Part shown: positions 1 to 6,469 of the stretch, piece by piece
Layout: each line of letters starts with the position of its first letter
Numbering within the stretch: position 1 is the stretch's first letter
DNA from: an uncultured Synechococcus sp.
GTDB lineage: Bacteria > Cyanobacteriota > Cyanobacteriia > PCC-6307 > Cyanobiaceae
Assembly: GCA_913040905.1 (NCBI GenBank)
Contig: CAJWIC010000065.1
Span: 1-7,246 of the forward strand
DNA length: 7,246 bases
Direction of reading: 5' to 3'
Translations under genes and position numbers: made by a program
The notes under the pieces: model-generated
What the model was told of the DNA's origin: nothing
What the model saw: the letters and a program-made list of their open reading frames with translations, nothing else
The model's database searches: none

Positions 1-454
1 GCTTCACGCGGGTGGCCTTGCCCACCCGTTCCCGCAGATAGAAAAGCTTCGCCCGACGAACTTTACCGCGCCGTTCAACCTTGATGTTGGCCACCTGGGG
101 GCTGTGCAGCATGAAGACCCGCTCTACCCCAATCCCCTGGAAGATGCGTCGCACGGTGATGGTCTGGTTCATCCCGCCGTTGCGCTTGGAGATCACCACA
201 CCTTCGTAGGGCTGCACCCGCTCTTTGTTGCCCTCACTGATGCGAACCCCGACGCGGACGGTGTCGCCCACATAAATGTCGGGAAGATCGCTCTTCATCT
301 GCTCGCTTTCGAAGGCCTTGATCAGGGCTTCTGCGCTGAGCTTCTGAGCTGGGTTTGTCGCAGCACTTGCCACGGTCTCAACCTCGGCCACAGCCTCAGA
401 TGCGGTGTCAGTGCTCTCTTCCGTCACCGTCGTGTCTTTCGGATCGGCTGCCAT
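1..454 (-). CDS. rplS: 50S ribosomal protein L19 (3' end outside window)
   Basis: L19 is a structural protein of the large ribosomal subunit, at the interface with the 30S subunit. The 151 visible residues read cleanly from an ATG at 454-452. Residues 44-151 match the family along its length: the [16 protein letters not shown] block (51-66), PYEGVVI (82-88), GVERVF (109-114), HSPQV (117-121) and the basic tail [19 protein letters not shown] (131-149). Only about half a dozen C-terminal residues should be missing. Residues 1-43 are an acidic, Thr/Ala/Glu-rich extension absent from the E. coli protein but usual in picocyanobacteria. A GGAG lies 5 nt before the ATG and supports this start. It lies 28 bp downstream of the PepSY-type gene on the same strand, so the two may be cotranscribed. 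Confidence 0.97.
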   Translation of the reverse strand, partial: MAADPKDTTVTEESTDTASEAVAEVETVASAATNPAQKLSAEALIKAFESEQMKSDLPDIYVGDTVRVGVRISEGNKERVQPYEGVVISKRNGGMNQTITVRRIFQGIGVERVFMLHSPQVANIKVERRGKVRRAKLFYLRERVGKATRVK

Positions 455-482
455 CCCAGCTCCGCGTTGAATCGCCAAACAA

Positions 483-767
483 TCAGTGTACCTTCCGGCG
501 CCAACGGTCGATCAGCAATCCTGCACCGGTGAGCAGCATCCAGAGCAGGCCGACAGCGTTCAACAGCACCACGACCGGTTCAAGCGTGGCCCCCAGCCAC
601 TCCCCTTCGTGCAGCGTCATCAGCCAGTGCACCTGGTCGCGCTCGAGGCCAAACCAGTCGCGGGCCAGACGGTAGGCCACGCCTGAGCACACCGTCGTCA
701 ACAGCGGTAGGAGCACCAGCGGTGCAATGGCCCGATGCAGTTCTCGCACCCGCACAAGAAGGCTCAT
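483..767 (-). CDS. Small PepSY-associated TM helix protein (94 aa)
   Basis: This is a short inner-membrane protein with two predicted helices, at about residues 13-32 and 65-86. They flank a polar loop rich in Trp, His and acidic residues ([21 protein letters not shown], about 37-57). The N-terminal [10 protein letters not shown] motif and the loop resemble the PepSY-associated transmembrane (PepSY_TM) family, which in longer proteins is linked to metal or redox functions. Here only a minimal two-helix unit is present, and the function is unknown. The ATG at 767-765 is preferred. The reading frame continues 34 codons upstream to 869, but that part is polar, has no family resemblance and would overlap the divergent map gene. 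The C-terminus is basic (RWRRKVH), which suggests a cytoplasmic end. rplS follows 28 bp downstream. Confidence 0.8.
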   Translation of the reverse strand: MSLLVRVRELHRAIAPLVLLPLLTTVCSGVAYRLARDWFGLERDQVHWLMTLHEGEWLGATLEPVVVLLNAVGLLWMLLTGAGLLIDRWRRKVH

Positions 768-820
768 GGCCGTCCTTCGATCAGTTGCTGTTGATAGCGT
801 GACGGATATAGAGGTTGTTG

Positions 821-1660
821 ATGAATTTATTTGCCGAGCTGCTGGCCTCCACTCAGGCCCCGTCAGCAACCGCCACGGGTCCTCGGATCCAGAAGCGCCG
901 GGGTGTTGAGATCAAGTCAGCCCGTGAGATCAAGATCATGCGCGAAGCCAGCCGCATCGTTGCCACGGTGCTGCGGGAGGTGATGGCGATGGTGGAGCCA
1001 GGCCAGACGACGGGCGACCTCGATGCTTTTGCGGAGAAGCGCATCCGAGAGATGGGTGCCACACCGAGCTTCAAGGGATACCACGGCTTTCCCGCAAGCA
1101 TCTGCGCCAGCATCAACAACGAAGTGGTGCACGGTATTCCCAGTGCCAAACGGGTGATTCACCAAGGTGATCTGCTGAAGGTGGATACCGGTGCTTACTT
1201 CGACGGATACCACGGCGACAGCTGCATCACCGTCTGTGTTGGTGAATCGTCGGCCGAGGCCCAGATCCTCAGTCGTGTCGCCCAGGAATCGCTGATGGCA
1301 GGGTTGAGCCAGGTCAGAGCCGGTAACACCCTTCTGGACATTGCCGGTGCCGTTGAGGACCACGTCAAGGCCAATGGGTTCAGTGTTGTGGAGGACTACA
1401 CCGGCCACGGTGTGGGCAGAAATCTGCACGAGGAACCTTCGGTGTTCAACTTCCGCACCGATGAACTGCCCAACGTCACCCTGCGTCCAGGCATGACCCT
1501 GGCGATTGAACCGATCCTGAATGCCGGCAGCAAAGCCTGTCGCACCCTGAAGGATCGCTGGACGGTCGTCACCCGTGACGGATCACTGTCGGCCCAATGG
1601 GAACACACCGTCCTGGTCACCAGTGACGGATGTGAAATTCTTACGGATCGCGGCGACTGA
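821..1660 (+). CDS. map: Methionine aminopeptidase type I
   Basis: The enzyme removes the initiator methionine from new proteins in the cytoplasm, using a two-metal centre. The 279-residue protein keeps all five metal ligands in family spacing: D122 and D133 (VDTG...GYHGD), H196 (TGHGVGR), E230 (IEP) and E261 (WEHT). The two substrate-contacting histidines, H104 (VVHGIP) and H203 (NLHEEP), are also present. Residues 1-30 form a short extension before the catalytic pita-bread fold. It is too small to be a zinc-finger domain and shows no Cys pairs. The ATG at 821 is chosen over two TTG codons just upstream (815, 818) because a GAGG lies 6 nt before it. The gene is divergent from the PepSY-type gene (53 bp apart), and its last 20 bp overlap the end of the convergent dehydrogenase gene. 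Confidence 0.96.
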   Translation: MNLFAELLASTQAPSATATGPRIQKRRGVEIKSAREIKIMREASRIVATVLREVMAMVEPGQTTGDLDAFAEKRIREMGATPSFKGYHGFPASICASINNEVVHGIPSAKRVIHQGDLLKVDTGAYFDGYHGDSCITVCVGESSAEAQILSRVAQESLMAGLSQVRAGNTLLDIAGAVEDHVKANGFSVVEDYTGHGVGRNLHEEPSVFNFRTDELPNVTLRPGMTLAIEPILNAGSKACRTLKDRWTVVTRDGSLSAQWEHTVLVTSDGCEILTDRGD

Positions 1661-2360
1661 GAGCTCGGCTGTAGAGCCGGCGCCCAATTTCTGTGAGCGG
1701 TACCAGGAGATAGGTGAGTGGGTTTGGCGTGACGATGATCAGCCGTGCTCCGATACGCGCCTGCCAGAGCACCTGGCCCGCCACAAAGTCGGCAGTCATT
1801 ACGCCGACGGGGTTGAGTTCAGACCGGAACGGACCCAGCACCAGTTTGCGCAGCAGCAGCCGTGAGCGCTCTTCTTTGGAGCGGGTGGCCCCGCGCACGC
1901 TGACCAGTTGACCGAGAAGACGTTTGCTCAGCTCATAGGCCGGGCTCACGGCCGGTTGAACTTCCGCTTCGGAGGTGTTGACCCAGACCTCCAGCACCTG
2001 TGTCGTTCGTTCCCGGCAGAGACGTTCGCAGCACTGCAGGATCCGCCAACTGCTCAGTGCATTCACCTCCAGTGCCCTGGTCAATGTCTCGGGTCGCTGG
2101 TCACCCTGAGGATTGATGCCGTGGTTCAGCACCAGCACGTCCAGGTCGCTGAGGTGGGGCGCCAAGTTGTCCTCCTGGCCGCAGGTCCATGACACCCAGT
2201 GATCCACTGGGCTGTCGGTTCCGGTGGGGGGCTTCCCATGGGTGAACCCTGTCACCACGGCACCGGCCTCTTGGAAACGGCTTGCCAGCGCTTGTCCGAG
2301 GGATCCGCGCGCTCCGGTGATGCCGATACGGCTCCCGCTCCAGCGGTGATTGCTTGTCAT
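1641..2360 (-). CDS. Short-chain dehydrogenase/reductase (SDR) family protein
   Basis: This is a Rossmann-fold NAD(P)-dependent oxidoreductase of about 239 residues; its substrate cannot be read from the sequence. Visible SDR elements, numbered from the chosen ATG, are the cofactor loop [10 protein letters not shown] (13-22), the LNHGIN segment (78-83) in the place of the usual NNAG, the structural Asn in EVNAL (N100), a candidate catalytic Ser (S130 in VNTSEA) and YELSK (Y142, K146). The catalytic set is therefore complete. The C-terminal 60 residues are hydrophobic with Arg clusters ([20 protein letters not shown]), which could give peripheral membrane contact. The start is uncertain: ATGs at 2372 and 2390 and a TTG at 2402 are in frame, none with a clear ribosome binding site. 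The stop at 1643-1641 lies inside the convergent map gene. Confidence 0.88.
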   Translation of the reverse strand: MTSNHRWSGSRIGITGARGSLGQALASRFQEAGAVVTGFTHGKPPTGTDSPVDHWVSWTCGQEDNLAPHLSDLDVLVLNHGINPQGDQRPETLTRALEVNALSSWRILQCCERLCRERTTQVLEVWVNTSEAEVQPAVSPAYELSKRLLGQLVSVRGATRSKEERSRLLLRKLVLGPFRSELNPVGVMTADFVAGQVLWQARIGARLIIVTPNPLTYLLVPLTEIGRRLYSRALSRRDP

Positions 2361-2370
2361 GGGCTGTGCC

Positions 2371-2793
2371 ATGGGGTCAGCTTGGGCCATCCTTGTTGGC
2401 AACCGCCCGCCGGTGTCCGATTCCGTGTCTGATGCTGCCCTCCTGGCCCTGTTCGCGCCCTACTGCGGCGGCCTCGCCAGAGAGCAGGATCTTCGTTTTG
2501 CTCTGCAGACCCTGCTGGCCGGAGAGTTTCGGGGGAGTCGCCCACGGGAAGGTACGGAGGGGCATGCCTTTCAGCTGAACTGGGAGGGTGGCCATGCCCC
2601 ACTGGAGATGGCGACCTGTCAACTGGTCTTAACGGCGAGCCGAGCCCAGCCCTACAGGTTTGAGCTGGTCACCCATCAGCTTGTGCAGTGGTTGATGGAT
2701 TGCACCGTCGCTGAGCCAGAGAAGGGGGATCTCCCCGATGCGTTCTGGTTTTGGTTGCTCGTTGGTACAGACCAGGAGGGTGGTGGCGCCTAG
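2371..2793 (+). CDS. Conserved-looking hypothetical protein, first gene of a DRTGG/DprA-like run
   Basis: I do not recognise this protein (about 140 residues). It looks soluble and mixed alpha/beta: a helix-like N-terminal half (SDAALLALFAPYCGGLA, EQDLRFALQTLLAGEF), a central beta-like part (HAFQLNWEGG, LEMATCQLVLTAS, YRFELVTHQLVQWLMD), and a Trp/Phe-rich end (DAFWFWLLVG). Its codon use resembles the neighbouring core genes, and its stop is only 26 bp before the start of the DRTGG protein, so it is probably the first gene of that transcript. The start is unclear. The frame is open from TTG 2350, with ATG at 2359 and 2371 and GTG at 2413. Starting at GTG 2413 would give 126 residues and leave about 52 bp to the divergent dehydrogenase, like the other divergent pairs here. 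No promoter or ribosome binding site settles it. Confidence 0.72.
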   Translation: MGSAWAILVGNRPPVSDSVSDAALLALFAPYCGGLAREQDLRFALQTLLAGEFRGSRPREGTEGHAFQLNWEGGHAPLEMATCQLVLTASRAQPYRFELVTHQLVQWLMDCTVAEPEKGDLPDAFWFWLLVGTDQEGGGA

Positions 2794-2819
2794 ATTCATC
2801 GCTCAAAGACCTTTGGTTG

Positions 2820-3917
2820 ATGGGAACGACGCTGCTGATCGGATCCTGTGAGCCCTTCAGCGGCAAGTCCGCACTGGTTCTTGGGATCGCTCAGAAGCTC
2901 ACGCAGGAGGGGCAGCAGGTCCGCTTCGGCAAACCGCTGGCCACGAGTCTCGATTGGGATCCCAACAAGGGGCCCCTGCCTCAGCCATTGATCGACGATG
3001 ACGTCCGCTTCGTCGGGGCGACGCTTGGGCTCTCGGCGGATCAGCTGATTCCTTCACTGCATCTGTTGTCACCCACCACTGCGACGCAGCGCCTCGGCCA
3101 GGGGGATCTGCAGGCTGGGGAGGGGTTTGAGGCCATGCGCCAGCAGATTGCTGATCAAGACGGACTGACCTTGCTGGAATGCGCTGGCAGTCTTCAGGAA
3201 GGACTGCTCTACGGATTGAGCCTTCCTCAGCTGGCGGAGGGCCTGGATGCAGGGGTTCTGCTGGTGCACCTCTGGCAGGACAGCTGCAGCGTCGACGCAT
3301 TGCTGGCAGCCAAGCAGACCCTTGGGGACCGTCTTGTGGGGGTTGTGCTGAATGCGGTGACCCCTGGTGAGGTGGAGAGCCTCGAGCGACAGGTGGTTCC
3401 GGCTCTTGAAAACTTTGGTTTGCAGGTGTTCGGTGTGATGCCGCGTTCACCATTGCTGCGCAGCGTCACTGTGGGTGAATTGGTGCGCCGCCTCAGTGCC
3501 CGAGTGATCTGCTGCGAAGAACGCCAGGAGTTGCTGGTGGAGACCCTCAGCATCGGTGCGATGAATGTGAACTCCGCCATGGAGTTTTTCCGCCGTCGAC
3601 GCAACATGGCTGTGGTCACCGGAGCTGACCGCACCGACATCCAGTTCGCGGCCTTGGAGGCTTCCACCCAGTGTCTGATTCTCACGGGTGCCGGTGAACC
3701 ACTGCCGCAACTGATCAGCCGGGCGGAGGAGCTTGATGTTCCTCTGCTCAAAGTTGATCACGACACGCTGGCCACGGTGGAGGTGATTGAAAAGGCATTC
3801 GGCCATGTGCGTTTGCACGAGTCGGTCAAGGCCACCTATGCCTTCCGGCTGGTGGAAGAACACTGTCGCTTGGACCGCCTGTTTTCAGCTCTGAACCTGC
3901 CGGTTCACGTCGCTTGA
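2820..3917 (+). CDS. Phosphotransacetylase-family P-loop protein with DRTGG domain
   Basis: The 365-residue protein has the two regulatory parts of long bacterial phosphotransacetylases but lacks the catalytic PTA domain. The N-terminal part (about 1-215) is a dethiobiotin-synthetase-like P-loop NTPase (AAA_26), with GSCEPFSGKS at 8-17 (K16 in the phosphate loop). It also has FGKPLATS (36-43), LLECAGSL (118-125) and GVVLNAV (174-180), at the places where this fold binds nucleotide and substrate. The C-terminal part (about 216-330) is a DRTGG domain whose signature reads ADRTDI (269-274), followed by LILTGAGEPLPQLI and VPLLKVDHDTLATVE. Family knowledge suggests nucleotide or small-ligand sensing, not acetyl transfer; the ligand is unknown. 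The ATG at 2820 places the P-loop at the usual distance from the N-terminus. The DprA-like gene starts 16 bp after the stop. Confidence 0.88.
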   Translation: MGTTLLIGSCEPFSGKSALVLGIAQKLTQEGQQVRFGKPLATSLDWDPNKGPLPQPLIDDDVRFVGATLGLSADQLIPSLHLLSPTTATQRLGQGDLQAGEGFEAMRQQIADQDGLTLLECAGSLQEGLLYGLSLPQLAEGLDAGVLLVHLWQDSCSVDALLAAKQTLGDRLVGVVLNAVTPGEVESLERQVVPALENFGLQVFGVMPRSPLLRSVTVGELVRRLSARVICCEERQELLVETLSIGAMNVNSAMEFFRRRRNMAVVTGADRTDIQFAALEASTQCLILTGAGEPLPQLISRAEELDVPLLKVDHDTLATVEVIEKAFGHVRLHESVKATYAFRLVEEHCRLDRLFSALNLPVHVA

Positions 3918-3933
3918 TGGTTGCTAGTTTCCA

Positions 3934-4467
3934 ATGAAGGCCGGCGAGTTGTCCTTGGGTCAGTCACTCGATCTTCCAGCCCTCGATCGGGTTGACACCC
4001 TGGCGCAGGAACTGGCGCTGTTGCAGGACAAAGGCAAACGACGGATTGCCATCCTGGGCAGCCGTCATGTGCCAATTGTCGCCATCCACCTCGTTGAACT
4101 GGTGGCCCGGTCGTTGGTGCAGGAAGGTCACTCGCTGATCACATCGGGATCCCAGGGGGTGAATGCCGCTGTGATCCGCGGATGTTTGGACGTTGATGCA
4201 TCGCAACTCACGGTGCTGCTGCCCCAGGGCCTCGACCGGCAGCCGGCGGAAATCCGCGATTTGCTTGACCGTGTGCTGCATCTGGTGGAGAAGCCGGAGC
4301 AAGATGATTTGCCCTTGCCGATGGCCAGCAGTCTCTGCAATCAGGAGATCATCAACCGTTGCGATCAGCTGATCTGCCTGGCTTTTCATGACAGTGAAAC
4401 GCTCCTGGCGAGCGCCAGAACAGCGGAAGACATGGGAAAAGTGGTGAGTCTTCTGTATTTCGATTGA
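3934..4467 (+). CDS. DprA-like Rossmann-fold protein (DNA recombination-mediator protein A type)
   Basis: The 177-residue protein resembles the nucleotide-binding core of the DprA/Smf and LOG superfamily. The strand-loop RIAILGSRHVP (37-47) matches the AIVGSR segment of DprA, and LITSGSQGVNAAVIRGCL (68-85) matches its SGxARGID-AAH segment, with SG-Q-GVN in place of SG-A-GID. The part around CNQEIINRCDQLICLAFHDSETLLASARTAED (135-166) corresponds to the region where DprA has RNRxI and an end-of-sheet strand. No SAM or winged-helix domain is present, so this is a minimal single-domain form. DprA proper loads RecA onto incoming single-stranded DNA; whether this shortened form binds DNA or a nucleotide ligand is not shown. 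It directly follows the DRTGG gene and probably shares its transcript. The ATG at 3934 is the only reasonable start near the upstream stop. Confidence 0.8.
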   Translation: MKAGELSLGQSLDLPALDRVDTLAQELALLQDKGKRRIAILGSRHVPIVAIHLVELVARSLVQEGHSLITSGSQGVNAAVIRGCLDVDASQLTVLLPQGLDRQPAEIRDLLDRVLHLVEKPEQDDLPLPMASSLCNQEIINRCDQLICLAFHDSETLLASARTAEDMGKVVSLLYFD

Positions 4468-4478
4468 TCGGTTCTGAA

Positions 4479-4931
4479 TCAACCGCCGATGAATGCCTTG
4501 AGCCCTTCGCTGTACAGAATGCCGCTGCACAGCAGTCCTGATGCCCAGCAAAGTCCGCGGGCGGGGGGGATGTTGCCGACATAGGCCGCGATGTAAGCCA
4601 GACGCAGGGCTGGATGGAGCAAGGCGGCAGTGATGGCAAGTCCGGGCAGCGGGCCGGTGTGCAATGCGGCGATCAATGCCAGAACCGCTGCAGGCGCATG
4701 GAGCGTGAAGGCTTCGAAGCTGTTCTGATGGGCCCAGCTGGCCCGTTTGCCCCAGGCGGGAAACCGTTCGAACATGGCTCTGGGTGCGGCCATGTCCTTC
4801 ATCTCGAAATTGGCGGCAGAACGGGCTGCCCCCAGGGGGATGATGCTGGCCACAACGGTGCCACCGGCCAGTACCAGAGACCAGGCAAAGGGAGCAGCGT
4901 CGGTGGCGGTGAACAGCTGCAGAAGAGACAT
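4479..4931 (-). CDS. MAPEG family membrane protein
   Basis: MAPEG proteins are four-helix membrane proteins that include microsomal glutathione transferases and related enzymes; many bacterial members have no assigned substrate. This 150-residue protein has hydrophobic helices at about 14-34, 77-92, 96-118 and 124-146. The family signature lies between helices 1 and 2: RASWAHQNSFEAF (63-75), with R63, N70 and E73 as the usual glutathione-site positions. The HPALRLAYIAAYVGNIPPAR segment (106-125), with its Arg and Tyr, is also typical. The length is normal. The ATG at 4931-4929 has no obvious ribosome binding site, and yajQ starts 57 bp away in the opposite direction. Its stop is 11 bp from the end of the convergent DprA-like gene. 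Confidence 0.87.
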   Translation of the reverse strand: MSLLQLFTATDAAPFAWSLVLAGGTVVASIIPLGAARSAANFEMKDMAAPRAMFERFPAWGKRASWAHQNSFEAFTLHAPAAVLALIAALHTGPLPGLAITAALLHPALRLAYIAAYVGNIPPARGLCWASGLLCSGILYSEGLKAFIGG

Positions 4932-4988
4932 GGATGTGGGCCGGTTATGGAGGCCTTTCTAAGCTGGGGACTGGAACGAACGTGAGTC

Positions 4989-5486
4989 ATGGCAAGCACA
5001 TCGTCCTTTGATGTGGTCTCCGACTTCGACCGTCAGGAGCTGGTCAACACCCTTGATCAGGTGAGGCGTGATGTCGGCAACCGCTACGACCTCAAGGACT
5101 CCAACACGGAGATCGATCTGGAGGAGACCGAGCTTGTGATCACCACAGCCAGTGACATGACCTTGCAGGCTGTTGAGGATGTGCTGCGTACCAAGGCCAC
5201 CAAGCGCAATCTGTCGCTGAAGATCTTCGATTTTCAAACCCCGGAGTCTGTCGGTGGCAACCGGGTCAAACAGGTGGTGAAACTACGGAAGGGCCTCAGC
5301 CAGGAGATCGCCAAAAAGCTCAGCAAGATCGTGCGCGATGAATTGAAAAAGGTCACCGTGGCGATCCAGGGGGAGAGTCTTCGGATCACGGGCAAGAGTA
5401 AGGACGATCTACAGGCGGCGATTCAGCTGGTCAAGAGCAAGGAAGATGAGCTGGATGTTCCGCTTCAGTTTGAGAACTACCGTTGA
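4989..5486 (+). CDS. yajQ: YajQ family nucleotide-binding protein
   Basis: The 165-residue protein matches YajQ (UPF0234) over its whole length. It begins with SSFDVVSDFDRQELVNTLDQ and continues with VGNRYDLKDSNTEI (about 29-42), LVITTASDM (about 49-57), the GGNRVKQVVKLRKGLSQEIA stretch (about 89-108) that links the two ferredoxin-like halves, and the C-terminal end VPLQFENYR. Family members bind cyclic di-GMP or other nucleotides, and in Xanthomonas a homologue controls transcription with a partner regulator; no partner is visible here. The serine in TSSFD replaces the more common Tyr near the N-terminus, which is unlikely to matter. The start is clear from the conserved N-terminus, though the ribosome binding site is weak. 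The gene marks the right-hand end of the core-looking part of the window. Confidence 0.96.
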   Translation: MASTSSFDVVSDFDRQELVNTLDQVRRDVGNRYDLKDSNTEIDLEETELVITTASDMTLQAVEDVLRTKATKRNLSLKIFDFQTPESVGGNRVKQVVKLRKGLSQEIAKKLSKIVRDELKKVTVAIQGESLRITGKSKDDLQAAIQLVKSKEDELDVPLQFENYR

Positions 5487-5540
5487 TTCAGATTGTTCAA
5501 GGGGACGACAATTTGGTTGGATCGCCTTACGATTCAAGGC

Positions 5541-5923
5541 AGGTATTGGCCCGGCATAAACAACCTGATCAGACCATTTGTTCTATCAGGCGCGATGCTT
5601 CGTCTCTGCCTGAATGGTTCTGCCTTGGCATCCAGGCGGATTACCGAAGCAGGTGCTATTGCCCTGAATCAGATCACACTGGATCAGAATCTTGTTGGAG
5701 AGAATCCGAACCCGTCAGCAGTTGGTGCTGACCCCATCGCCATACTCACTGGATGTTGGCCTGCGAGCGGGACAATGGTCCTCATGCTGCAATGATTAAG
5801 GAAATGTTCAACGTCATGTTGAGCACTGAAGGGCAGAATGTGACTCCACGGCTTGGCTTTGTTCCCCAGCGCGTCGACATTCTGACGAAGTCGAAAGCTG
5901 CTATAAATGAAAACGGCGAATGA
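5541..5923 (+). pseudogene. pstS: Remnant of pstS (phosphate ABC transporter substrate-binding protein), C-terminal third, frameshifted
   Basis: Two reading frames together reproduce the C-terminal third of a picocyanobacterial PstS, the periplasmic phosphate-binding subunit of the Pst importer. From 5640 to 5747 one frame reads ITEAGAIALNQITLDQNL, then VGENPNPSAVGADPIAILT; I recall the family here as ...AGAAALNGIKLDKNLAG-NPNPTAKGAYPIATLT. From 5750 to the stop at 5921-5923 the +2 frame continues with WMLACERDNG and IKEMFNVMLSTEGQ, then LGFVPQRVDILTKSKAAIN, matching the family's TWVLAYETGN, the FN-MLS region and LGFVPLKGDILTKSKAA. The join at 5748-5750 is explained by loss of one base. Upstream homology in the first frame (about 5541-5639) is weaker, and a possible GAIGY-like patch near 5542-5550 lies in a third frame. 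The N-terminal two thirds, signal peptide and start codon are absent. It fills most of the gap between yajQ and the next gene, so it is a decayed copy and cannot encode a transporter subunit. Identification rests on remembered family sequence. Confidence 0.8.
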
Positions 5924-6230
5924 TCCTCTCGTTTCTGCCAGCCACCCAATTCTTGAACGACTGATGGACAACGAAGCTGCTACCAGGATGATCGATGATA
6001 TGCAGGAACGTTTTCCCGGCCTGACACCAGAGCTGGCTGTTCAGACCATTTTGGTGGAGTCTCTCAAAGCTTGTAAATCGGTGATGGATCTTACCCAGTT
6101 GCCGATTGACCCTCGTACTCTCAATCAGCTACGTGATCGTGGCTTGCTCGATCAGGGTGAGTGGGAGCGAGTGATGGCAATGCTAGACCCCACAGTTGCG
6201 AATCCAGTCCTTGACAACCCTGCAAAATAA
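5907..6230 (+). CDS. Hypothetical protein, 107 aa
   Basis: I do not recognise this protein. It looks all-helical and soluble: HPILERLMDNEAATRMIDDM (13-32), TPELAVQTILVESLKACKSVMDL (40-62) and the more polar DPRTLNQLRDRGLLDQGEWERVMAML (68-93). The last part resembles a small helical bundle or adaptor, but no known motif is visible. There is no signal peptide or membrane segment. The ATG at 5907 overlaps the final 17 bp of the pstS remnant in another frame. A second ATG at 5964 (residue 20) would avoid the overlap and remove a polar N-terminus, but HPILERL before it looks like real coding sequence. Neither start has a good ribosome binding site. The next gene starts 23 bp after the stop, so the two may be cotranscribed. 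Confidence 0.65.
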   Translation: MKTANDPLVSASHPILERLMDNEAATRMIDDMQERFPGLTPELAVQTILVESLKACKSVMDLTQLPIDPRTLNQLRDRGLLDQGEWERVMAMLDPTVANPVLDNPAK

Positions 6231-6253
6231 AGAGAACTCTGTGGGCGTCATTC

Positions 6254-6469
6254 ATGAACATTGCCAACTTCCTGTACCGTCAAACTGGGCGAAACATCTA
6301 CAAGCCTGTTGCCCCAGGAGTTGTTCTTTCGGTGGCGGGATCCGAAACGTCCACACCATTATTGAACATCGATCAGCCAGAGATTGATTCCACAATCCAC
6401 ACGGGCCCTCGCGGTGGTCAATATCGTTTAAATGCAAAGGGCCGAAAAGTATATCTGCGGACTGCTTAA
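6254..6469 (+). CDS. Small protein with C-terminal PBCV-type basic adaptor-like motif (71 aa)
   Basis: The last 24 residues (about 48-71) carry the pattern TGPRGGQYRLNAKGRKVYL. It resembles the PBCV-specific basic adaptor domain (Pfam PBCV_basic_adap), whose usual form is TGPRGG-YY-I-x-x-GKKVYI. In chlorella viruses this short basic unit is attached to kinases and other proteins; it also occurs in bacterial proteins, where its role is unknown. Residues 1-47 have no recognised domain. They include a Tyr/Arg-containing start (NFLYRQTGRNIYKP) and a hydrophobic stretch (APGVVLSVAGS). The protein is small and basic at its end, which could suit nucleic-acid or protein docking, but that is inference. 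It follows the 107-aa gene by 23 bp. Its stop shares the TTAA at 6466-6469 with the stop of the opposite gene. Confidence 0.7.
   Translation: MNIANFLYRQTGRNIYKPVAPGVVLSVAGSETSTPLLNIDQPEIDSTIHTGPRGGQYRLNAKGRKVYLRTA

Noticed and set aside
785..812. TTGCTG / TATAGA as a sigma-70 promoter for map
   Set aside because: The 16-bp spacing is acceptable, but the -10 would overlap the ribosome binding site and place the start of transcription at the start codon, so it is not convincing.
917..1429. 170-aa minus-strand open frame inside map
   Set aside because: map has complete catalytic residues across this region; the antisense frame has no motif.
2899..3453. 184-aa minus-strand open frame
   Set aside because: It is antisense to the well-supported P-loop/DRTGG gene, is rich in Pro/Arg/Ser/Ala as expected of a shadow frame in GC-rich DNA, and has no domain.
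4464..4485. Small inverted repeats between the DprA-like and MAPEG genes as a terminator
   Set aside because: Only 5-bp stems (CGGTT/AACCG or TTGAT/ATCAA) with 7-9 nt loops and no T-run; too weak to claim.
3964..4551. 195-aa minus-strand open frame
   Set aside because: It lies opposite the DprA-like gene; its His/Gln/Arg-rich composition is typical of an antisense shadow.
5493..5795. 100-aa plus-strand open frame starting at TTG, as an intact small gene
   Set aside because: Its C-terminal part matches internal PstS sequence and the match continues in another frame, so it is better read as part of a frameshifted pseudogene.
5684..5971. 95-aa open frame on the minus strand opposite the pstS remnant
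   Set aside because: It runs antisense to a region that has recognisable PstS similarity on the plus strand, has no recognisable motif, and its composition looks like a shadow of that sequence.
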